A model generated the notes under the pieces. That model did no database searches. It was not told the DNA's origin and was given only the letters and a program-made list of their open reading frames with translations. From a virus, in the IMG/VR virus record IMGVR_UViG_3300021168_000050, positions 1 through 44,215 of that record: a DNA stretch of 44,215 bases. One strand, written 5' to 3'. Positions 1 to 4,939 of this stretch are shown piece after piece; position 1 is the first letter of the stretch, and each line of letters opens with the position of its first letter. The translations under genes were made by a program, and so were the position numbers.

Positions 1-143
1 ATCGCAAAGCGGAGGCCAAGCGGATGGTCGTTTGAATTCAGCTGGAGCGGGAGAGGAGAGGACGGGGGCGAAAGGCATGCAGAGAGTGATATGCAATGCA
101 AAGCGAGGGCATGAAAATATCGCTTGACAGGGGAAACTCATGG
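1..143. repeat. Left copy of the direct terminal repeat
   Basis: Bases 1-143 recur in the same orientation at 44073-44215 with two differences (a13 versus c44085, a135 versus g44207). The copies lie exactly at the two ends and beside the terminase genes, which is what a T7-like phage with short direct terminal repeats would show; T7 has about 160 bp. It could also be the overlap of a circularly assembled genome, but an exact assembler overlap would not have mismatches. Confidence 0.85.
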
Positions 144-151
144 CCTATTGT
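124..151 (+). promoter_or_regulatory. Candidate sigma70-type early promoter spanning the repeat edge
   Basis: TTGACA at 124-129 is followed after 16 bp by TATTGT at 146-151 (four of six matches to TATAAT). The expected start of transcription near 158 leaves a short leader with a GAGGGAG ribosome-binding site before the ATG at 180. The -35 lies inside the terminal repeat and the -10 just outside it, so only the left end carries the complete promoter. Confidence 0.6.
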
Positions 152-179
152 AGGCGTCATGAACGAGGGAGCTACCCAA

Positions 180-401
180 ATGGTTGCAGATATCCAAGCC
201 CGCCGCGCCTTAGCCTTTGCCCGTCTACACGACTGGGGACAAGACGCCTTCCTGTCCATCGATCGCAACGATGAGTACACAATTTCAGGCCTAATCGATG
301 GATGGACCGAGCGGGACGACAAAGGGAACGTATCCTATCATGAAACCATCGCAACGGTTCCCGCGACCATGCGCGCCCTGAAGGAGTTTGGTAACTACTA
401 A
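180..401 (+). CDS. Small early protein, unknown function (73 aa)
   Basis: First rightward gene. I do not recognise the family. The frame is open from an ATG at 96, but the start at 180 is preferred: it follows the predicted transcription start near 158 and has GAGGGAG eight bases upstream, and the longer versions would begin inside the terminal repeat. The protein is small, mixed alpha/beta in character and polar, with no membrane segment or cysteine motif. Its position as the first gene behind the left-end promoter suggests it acts very early after entry, perhaps on the host (inference). ATGs at 111 and 159 are alternative starts. Confidence 0.6.
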   Translation: MVADIQARRALAFARLHDWGQDAFLSIDRNDEYTISGLIDGWTERDDKGNVSYHETIATVPATMRALKEFGNY

Positions 402-424
402 GGTCGAAACGCCCTCGTGGCGTC

Positions 425-473
425 CATGCGTAAGGCGCATGCTGACGAGACCGCCAGCTAAACTGACGAGACC
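425..473. repeat. Hairpin plus 21-bp-spaced direct repeat between early genes
   Basis: CATGCG (425-430) and CGCATG (436-441) can form a 6-bp hairpin with loop TAAGG. Directly after it, the 11-mer CTGACGAGACC occurs twice (442-452 and 463-473) with a period of exactly 21 bp, two helical turns. It lies just upstream of the ribosome-binding site of the gene at 487. It may be an operator for a dimeric regulator, or the product of a small tandem duplication. Confidence 0.5.
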
Positions 474-486
474 AGAGGATAGGACT

Positions 487-711
487 ATGAAAGTCACTGC
501 GAACGACGTGTTCAGCAATCCCACAAGCTGGATGAAGCCATCCCAACGAGAGCGCATCGGCCTTCGAGATGATGCCACGTTCAAGCCTGCACGCTCTCCA
601 GGATGGGCGATGCTGAAGGACAAGGCTGTCACGGTCATCGATCCTGAGTTCGACGCTCTGAGCGATGCAGAGGAGGCGCACCTCCAAGCGTGGGCATGCG
701 ATCATGACTAG
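487..711 (+). CDS. Small early protein, unknown function (74 aa)
   Basis: Unrecognised 74-residue protein. The ATG at 487 is chosen because AGAGGA lies eight bases upstream; the frame is open further upstream to 388, but that part overlaps the previous gene and has an unnatural, arginine-rich composition. The C-terminus is acidic (SDAEEAHLQAWACDHD). The end overlaps the next start (ATGACTAG, 704-711), so the two genes are probably translationally coupled. No motif suggests a function. Confidence 0.6.
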   Translation: MKVTANDVFSNPTSWMKPSQRERIGLRDDATFKPARSPGWAMLKDKAVTVIDPEFDALSDAEEAHLQAWACDHD

Positions 712-913
712 GCGCGATTGGTACGTGATCGATGGCCTATTGACCCTTCCGGGGCTTCAGGTCGAGGCTGTGGCCAAGCCATTGCGCGGCCTGTATCAGC
801 CGGTGCGCGATATCGAAACAGCGCTACGCGAGACGCTCGACAATCGCTTGGCGTGGAACAGAGCGCAACGGGCGTGCGCGGGAGTATGGTCTAGAGACCC
901 GGTTGTGCTCTGA
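704..913 (+). CDS. Small early protein, unknown function (69 aa)
   Basis: Unrecognised basic 69-residue protein. The ATG at 704 overlaps the stop of the previous gene, and there is no strong ribosome-binding site of its own, so re-initiation or coupling is likely. The frame is open upstream to 665 but that part lies within the preceding gene. The gene is followed 16 bases later by a good intrinsic terminator, which makes it the last gene of the first short transcription unit (180-913). Confidence 0.55.
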   Translation: MTRRDWYVIDGLLTLPGLQVEAVAKPLRGLYQPVRDIETALRETLDNRLAWNRAQRACAGVWSRDPVVL

Positions 914-929
914 CCTCAGAAAGCCCTAG

Positions 930-962
930 TGAGCCGTGGCCAAGCTACGGCTCATTTCTTTT
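930..962 (+). terminator. Rho-independent terminator after the first early unit
   Basis: TGAGCCGT (930-937) and ACGGCTCA (947-954) form a perfect 8-bp stem with a 9-base loop, followed by TTTCTTTT (955-962). It directly follows the stop codon at 911-913. Confidence 0.8.
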
Positions 963-1052
963 GTCTACCGCTGTTCTCCAGCTTCCCCCTCAACGCTCTT
1001 GTTCTACGGCTAGAGGGGCGCTCTTGCGTCCCTCTCTAAGACCGTTAGTCCA

Positions 1053-1081
1053 TTGACAACCCCGTAAATCCATGCTACACG
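1053..1081 (+). promoter_or_regulatory. Candidate promoter upstream of the second early unit
   Basis: A perfect TTGACA (1053-1058) is followed after 17 bp by TACACG (1076-1081). The -10 context GCTACAC resembles the Caulobacter housekeeping -10 (GCTANAWC). It lies downstream of the terminator at 930-962 and upstream of the gene at 1250. Confidence 0.5.
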
Positions 1082-1191
1082 AGCTTCCTCTAAGCGAGCG
1101 GACGCCTCCTTTGAAGTCGGACGCCGCCGCAGGGCTGGCGAAGTGCCTTCTAAGCGCAATTCCCTTAATGCGAAAAATCCTCTTACCCATA

Positions 1192-1220
1192 TTGACTTAA
1201 GGCGGTCGGGCTGCTATGCC
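1192..1220 (+). promoter_or_regulatory. Second candidate promoter before the gene at 1250
   Basis: TTGACT (1192-1197) and TATGCC (1215-1220) are separated by 17 bp, and the -10 is preceded by GC, giving GCTATGCC. This is the same arrangement as the upstream promoter at 1053. Its expected start near 1227 leaves a leader of about 23 bases containing GGAGAG before the ATG at 1250. Confidence 0.5.
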
Positions 1221-1249
1221 GTTCCCTTGGATCATCATGGAGAGATGGT

Positions 1250-1792
1250 ATGACTATCAAACTCACCCGGGACGAGATCATCGCCTTAGTCCCATGCAAT
1301 TTGAGAAAAGTCCCTGACTTTGGCCGTAGGAAATACATGACGGCCTCTCAGGCGTTGGCGGCCGGGGCTCCCATCGTTGATATACTGTGGGTAGCTGCGA
1401 AGATCGGTCGGAGGGACATATGTGTCCGTTTCGCGGTTGAGTGCGCGAGGCGTGTCGCTGGGGAAAAGCCGGATAGGCGCATCCTCGCCGCTTTAGATGA
1501 AGCCATCGTCTCTATCGTTGAATTTCCCTCCACCACTGCACGTCTGCGACGCCTTGAATACCTCGCGCGTGACGCCAAAGCTACAGCAAATAAATTTTAC
1601 TACGGAACCACTGGAGAGGCAGCCTGTCAAGCGGCTCTTTGCGCGTTTTATGAAATGCCCGGATCAATCGCTGAAGCTGCTTTTCATGCTGCAGTGCAGG
1701 CGCGTGAAGTGGTATATAAGGCTAGAGGCTATTTAGTTCGGAGGGATGAGATACACGAACAAGAGCAACTTCTCATTCGACTATGCAGTTGA
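1250..1792 (+). CDS. Imm-5-like / 'putative immunity protein' family protein (180 aa)
   Basis: The 180-residue protein has the pattern of the alanine-rich helical family often labelled 'putative immunity protein' or Imm-5-like in phages: an N-terminal segment, then APIVDILWVAAKIGRRDICV and CVRFAVECARRVA (about residues 40-70), then helical repeats and a basic C-terminus rich in R, E and Q ending in a leucine-rich helix. I recognise it from this pattern only; the family's biochemical role in phages is not established. GGAGAG lies seven bases before the ATG. It is the first gene of the second early unit and follows two candidate promoters, so it should be strongly expressed early. Codon use shifts to AT-rich codons around 1550-1740. 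Confidence 0.55.
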   Translation: MTIKLTRDEIIALVPCNLRKVPDFGRRKYMTASQALAAGAPIVDILWVAAKIGRRDICVRFAVECARRVAGEKPDRRILAALDEAIVSIVEFPSTTARLRRLEYLARDAKATANKFYYGTTGEAACQAALCAFYEMPGSIAEAAFHAAVQAREVVYKARGYLVRRDEIHEQEQLLIRLCS

Positions 1793-1858
1793 GCTTTCAT
1801 AGTGTCAGCGGCTTCGTCCGCTGGCATCAATGAGCGCTTAAGCTCTGGAGGGAATACA

Positions 1859-2536
1859 ATGAAAGGCCTATACCAATTTCTCTTGCCGGTTCGATCGAAC
1901 AACGGCGCAATCAGCTACGAGAAAGCCCGCATCGCGTGGGAGAAGCTTGCCCTCACGAACGCGGGCGGTTTCACATACCTTGGCCAACATCAAGGCGTCT
2001 GGCAAAGCCCGACTGCCGTTGCAGTGCGTGACGACATCCACCTCTATCAGGTTCTCTGCGATCAAGCCGCGGCTCACCTCCTGTACGGGGAGGCTTTCAA
2101 GCTGTTTCCCGATCAAGAGGCTTTCCTCTTGGCTGAAATCGGAAGCGGAGACATCTGGGGACGTGAGGAGTATGCGGCGCATGTTGAGCCGTTCGTCTCT
2201 GAAGCGTCACGCGTCACGCTCCCTGAGGGTGGACGCTATGAGGTTGGCCGTGGGACCGAACCGAACCCTCGGTACAATCCGAACCCTGAGGCTGGCACTT
2301 GGGACGTCTCTCAAAGCGTTTCTCATCAGCTACGCGCCTATGAGCGGCTCATTCGCGAGACCCTTTGGAGCCTCGATGCAGCGCGCTCTGCGATCCGCAA
2401 GGACGCGGTAGGCTACCGGACGCACAACGCCGCGAACCTAGACGGCGGAGCGAATGGGAAGCCCGGCCAACATGAAGCTGCTCTGATCGTTGCAGAGAAG
2501 CTTCTGGCCAAGCTTGTCGAAACCGATATCATCTAG
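1859..2536 (+). CDS. Hypothetical early protein (225 aa)
   Basis: Not a family I recognise. The start at ATG 1859 follows GGAGGG with a seven-base gap; the open frame continues to 1802 but that extension has no ribosome-binding site. The protein is soluble and slightly acidic. A middle stretch (about residues 134-150) is rich in Asn, Pro and Gly (GTEPNPRYNPNPEAGTWD) and looks like a linker; the C-terminal part (about 155-225) is predicted to be helical. It lies between the Imm-5-like gene and a run of very small genes, all in the same direction with short gaps, so they are probably one operon. Confidence 0.65.
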   Translation: MKGLYQFLLPVRSNNGAISYEKARIAWEKLALTNAGGFTYLGQHQGVWQSPTAVAVRDDIHLYQVLCDQAAAHLLYGEAFKLFPDQEAFLLAEIGSGDIWGREEYAAHVEPFVSEASRVTLPEGGRYEVGRGTEPNPRYNPNPEAGTWDVSQSVSHQLRAYERLIRETLWSLDAARSAIRKDAVGYRTHNAANLDGGANGKPGQHEAALIVAEKLLAKLVETDII

Positions 2537-2545
2537 AGGCTGACT

Positions 2546-2779
2546 ATGTATCGCGACCATGTTCCAGTCATATCGGCTGCAATGCGCGAGGATCCCGCCA
2601 CGTTCACGCGTGGCGGGTTATTCGCTGTCCTCTCGATACGCCAACCTATCCGCAATGTCCCGGCCATGCTCGAGGACGTCGACCGCTTCGGCCGCGAGAG
2701 CGCTTACCTCTTTGGCCACAAGAAACACGCTTTCGAATATCTGACGCTGAATGCCGATCGTATGGGTGTGGAGAGATGA
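2546..2779 (+). CDS. Hypothetical small early protein (77 aa)
   Basis: Unrecognised 77-residue protein in the early operon, starting nine bases after the previous stop with GAGG upstream. The sequence is soluble, with a hydrophobic patch GGLFAVLSIRQP (about residues 23-34) and a C-terminal helix rich in aromatic residues and histidine. Codons 17-24 also form a perfect 9-bp hairpin (2594-2617), so the beginning of this gene may be structured at the mRNA level. No function can be assigned. Confidence 0.55.
   Translation: MYRDHVPVISAAMREDPATFTRGGLFAVLSIRQPIRNVPAMLEDVDRFGRESAYLFGHKKHAFEYLTLNADRMGVER
2594..2617 (+). other. Strong hairpin inside an early gene
   Basis: CCCGCCACG (2594-2602) and CGTGGCGGG (2609-2617) are perfectly complementary with loop TTCACG, followed by TTATTC. 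It lies about 50 bases into a small gene and could attenuate transcription or slow ribosomes; the short T content downstream makes it a weak terminator at best. Confidence 0.45.
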
Positions 2780-2780
2780 T

Positions 2781-2993
2781 ATGCGCTATATAGCCTACTA
2801 CGTTGTGACGCCAAAGACTGGGCGGAAGATCGTTCACTATCTTTCGGCCGGTGGATACACGGGCCAAGAGGCTATGGCCATGCGCTACCGCACGAAGGAG
2901 ACCGCTATGCAAGCGGCCAGTAGTGCAGCCGCGGCGATGAGGACCGAGCTTAGGCAAGATGTCCCATTTTACGTACAGGAGGTAGAACGGTGA
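2781..2993 (+). CDS. Hypothetical small early protein (70 aa)
   Basis: Unrecognised 70-residue protein. ATG 2781 follows GGAGAG and starts two bases after the previous stop. The N-terminus (RYIAYYVVTPKTGRKIVHYL) resembles a beta-hairpin; the middle contains an alanine-rich helix. The last codons contain AGGAGG, which is the ribosome-binding site of the next gene, whose GTG start overlaps this stop codon (GTGA at 2990-2993). The pair is therefore translationally coupled. Confidence 0.6.
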   Translation: MRYIAYYVVTPKTGRKIVHYLSAGGYTGQEAMAMRYRTKETAMQAASSAAAAMRTELRQDVPFYVQEVER

Positions 2994-3166
2994 ACAAGTA
3001 TCTGAAGCCGCGCTCTGAGCGAGATGCTCCGATCATTGAGCATTGCCCTACGTGCGGACTAGGCCATACGTCTTCCTACGCTGCGAAGCGACATGCTCGC
3101 GACGCGGAATGCAGACCCAAAGAGGATCGGAAACATGGAATATACATGGAAAGAGCTCGCTCCTAA
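2990..3166 (+). CDS. C2HC zinc-finger microprotein (58 aa, GTG start)
   Basis: A short frame starting with GTG at 2990, preceded by AGGAGG at seven bases and overlapping the previous stop as GTGA. The 58-residue product has one clear zinc-finger pattern, C19-x2-C22-x12-H35-x5-C41, inside a basic context (CPTCGLGHTSSYAAKRHARD). This spacing matches classical C2HC/C2H2-like fingers, so a role in nucleic-acid or protein binding is plausible (inference). Its 3' end overlaps the next gene (start 3135) by 32 bases in another frame. The strong ribosome-binding site, the stop/start overlap and the metal motif together argue that it is real. Confidence 0.6.
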   Translation: MNKYLKPRSERDAPIIEHCPTCGLGHTSSYAAKRHARDAECRPKEDRKHGIYMERARS

Positions 3167-3620
3167 AGCGAGACAAGCCATCGTCAAGGCGTCGCTCGGC
3201 GATATCTTGGCCAAGCTGACGGCCGAAGCCAAGACGTCAGACATCATGGCGCAGGTTGTGACTGACCTACTTGGCCGAGGATATTTTCCGGAGCTCAGTG
3301 CGGGTCAGGTTCACAACCAAGTGTCCCGTGAGGTTCTGAGGGCGGCGGAAGCTTTCCCGGCTCAAGCGCACCACGACGGCGAGGAATTCACCACGCCCTT
3401 TGGTTCGAAGGCCAGGAGATGGCGTTGGACGCCTTCGGAGAAGTCGGCTGATGATCTATGGGTCTCAGAGGCTTCGGAGCCTCAGCGCTTCGTCCCGTGG
3501 TATCTCCGGGCTGAGGTGGTCGCCGCTCGCTCTGAGAAAGGAGAAGACGGCCAATTGACTATGCGTGGTCAGTATCTTAATGATGCAATCGAGCTCTTCG
3601 AGAAAGGACTTATGGAATGA
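3135..3620 (+). CDS. Hypothetical early protein (161 aa)
   Basis: Not recognised. ATG 3135 is preceded by AGAGGA at eight bases; the frame stays open to 3093, but there is no site for that start. The N-terminal third is helical and amphipathic; the central part contains a charged segment with three closely spaced tryptophans (ARRWRWTPSEKSADDLW, about residues 93-109); the C-terminus is helical. No catalytic motif is visible. It is part of the coupled chain of small genes at 2781-4244: the upstream neighbour overlaps its start and its last bases form an ATGA overlap with the DUF2158 gene. Confidence 0.65.
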   Translation: MEYTWKELAPKARQAIVKASLGDILAKLTAEAKTSDIMAQVVTDLLGRGYFPELSAGQVHNQVSREVLRAAEAFPAQAHHDGEEFTTPFGSKARRWRWTPSEKSADDLWVSEASEPQRFVPWYLRAEVVAARSEKGEDGQLTMRGQYLNDAIELFEKGLME

Positions 3621-3844
3621 CCCAGAAAATCAAGATAGGCGATTTGGTTAGCCTACGATCAGGCGGCCCGATTATGACCGTGAGCCGACCTGGACGTTTT
3701 GGCGACGAGGTCGAGTGTGTTTGGTTCCAATTTGCCCATATTGAGGGTTACGCCCATCTGGTGTGGGAGCAAGGCCGAGGATGGTTTGGAGCTCAGGCTC
3801 TGGAAATCGTAAGCTCTGGGAGCGCCACTCAGGATGCCCAGTAG
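3617..3844 (+). CDS. YodC-like DUF2158 protein (75 aa)
   Basis: The first 30 residues match the YodC/DUF2158 pattern: IKIGDLVSLRSGGPIMTV followed by a Gly-rich turn and VECVWF. Members are small beta-rich proteins of unknown function, common in proteobacteria and phages. The family usually covers about 55-65 residues, so this copy is full length with a short tail. Start ATG 3617 overlaps the previous stop (ATGA), and the end overlaps the next gene by 11 bases, so expression is coupled within the operon. Confidence 0.75.
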   Translation: MTQKIKIGDLVSLRSGGPIMTVSRPGRFGDEVECVWFQFAHIEGYAHLVWEQGRGWFGAQALEIVSSGSATQDAQ

Positions 3845-4244
3845 CGGCCTCACGGACCTGCAGCGCGAGGAGCGGAGCCATTGGCTCTATCGCGCTGTTG
3901 AGGTCACTCGCGGCAATCAGACACGCATGGGCTGTCTGTTGCTCGCCGTCATGAACCAGAACGCCAAGAACCCTCCTTGGATGTGGCCCAAGGGTATGAT
4001 CATCACCGCGGATGGCGAATGCATCACCGGCCTGATCATGCGCGATCGGTCGAGCGGTCAGGACAGCGAAATGGTCGTGTCGCTGGGGACTGTGACTGAG
4101 CTCGTGGATGCGTGGCGCAAGCTGGCGGACAAGATCAAGGCCACGGACACAGAGCGGGTTCAGATGTTCGAGGAGCTCCGCAAACACGTCCTCAGAGACA
4201 ATCGCCCGATTGGATCTCAGGTCGAACGCACGCCCTGGATTTAA
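3834..4244 (+). CDS. Hypothetical early protein (136 aa)
   Basis: Unrecognised 136-residue protein that begins inside the end of the DUF2158 gene. Residues about 5-45 are helical and basic, about 45-80 look like a small beta domain (MIITADGECITGLIMRD), and the C-terminal half is a charged helix (ELVDAWRKLADKIKATDTER) that could form a coiled coil. No catalytic motif is visible. The upstream ribosome-binding site is weak (CAGG), consistent with coupling to the preceding gene. Confidence 0.6.
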   Translation: MPSSGLTDLQREERSHWLYRAVEVTRGNQTRMGCLLLAVMNQNAKNPPWMWPKGMIITADGECITGLIMRDRSSGQDSEMVVSLGTVTELVDAWRKLADKIKATDTERVQMFEELRKHVLRDNRPIGSQVERTPWI

Positions 4245-4313
4245 TTGTTGCGCGATGCGGTCCCGCGTGCTATGTGGCCCGCACTTTCATCTTTCAACCT
4301 GGAGAACTGGCCA

Positions 4314-4838
4314 ATGACTGAAAATACAAAACCCACCGAGGCCCCGGACGATCAAGAGATCGCAGAATTTAGGGCTCTAAGCGAAGCCGGTGAAGGCTCG
4401 CCGCACCCTCTGGAACAACTCTCTGACGAAGGCCTCGAGGCCCTCGTGAACGGCATCTTCTCCCGCTCAGATGACGATCAGAAGATGATCAAGACCTTTG
4501 GGAGCCACCAAAACGCTCTGATGGCCACCCAACTGGCCGCATGGTCGTCCCATGCGTTCCAACTGCCCGACGATCACTTGATCAAGGAAGTCGGCTTCGT
4601 GGACTTCGTCAAGCTCGCCTCGGATATCGCTCTCGGCGAACTCATCCTTCGCCGCTCTCGGACGATTGATCCGGTGATAGTGTCTGAGGTTGTCTCGGAT
4701 CTTCTGCGGACCGCTCTAGGCGCTCGAGGGATCTCCCGACTAGCCGCTAGTGCCGGCGTCTCGCGTCACGATTTGAACCAAGCGTCTGAAGCTCGGGAAT
4801 TCGACACAAGCCTTGACCCCGAGGCTTCCGACATCTAA
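4314..4838 (+). CDS. Hypothetical early protein with C-terminal HTH-like segment (174 aa)
   Basis: Last gene of the second early unit. ATG 4314 is preceded by GGAG; the frame extends upstream to a TTG at 4245 without a ribosome-binding site. The N-terminus is acidic, the middle is helical, and the segment GISRLAASAGVSRHDLNQAS (about residues 138-157) has the spacing of a helix-turn-helix, so DNA binding is possible but unproven. The family is unknown to me. A strong terminator follows 24 bases after the stop. Confidence 0.65.
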   Translation: MTENTKPTEAPDDQEIAEFRALSEAGEGSPHPLEQLSDEGLEALVNGIFSRSDDDQKMIKTFGSHQNALMATQLAAWSSHAFQLPDDHLIKEVGFVDFVKLASDIALGELILRRSRTIDPVIVSEVVSDLLRTALGARGISRLAASAGVSRHDLNQASEAREFDTSLDPEASDI

Positions 4839-4861
4839 GCTCTGATCTATCATGCTACCTC

Positions 4862-4892
4862 AGCCCTAGGCGGAAACGTCTGGGGCTTTTTT
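4862..4892 (+). terminator. Rho-independent terminator with GAAA tetraloop
   Basis: AGCCCTAGGCG (4862-4872) pairs with CGTCTGGGGCT (4877-4887) over 11 base pairs, two of them G-U, closed by a GAAA (GNRA) tetraloop and followed by six T (4887-4892). It ends the rightward early cassette and lies opposite the 3' end of the leftward primase-helicase gene. Confidence 0.9.
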
Positions 4893-4939
4893 ATGCGCGA
4901 AACCGCATATAGCTGATTTATGCTGAAAAGCGCATAGCT

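Larger units (their letters stand above)
963..1249. other. Non-coding control region between the first two early units
   Basis: No convincing gene is present on either strand in the 336 bases between the stop at 913 and the ATG at 1250. Besides the terminator at 930-962, the region holds a hairpin at 1012-1035 (AGAGGGGCG/CGTCCCTCT, nine pairs with one G-U, six-base loop, no T-run) and two candidate promoters at 1053-1081 and 1192-1220. It therefore looks like a transcription switch: the first unit stops and the second starts. Confidence 0.6.
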
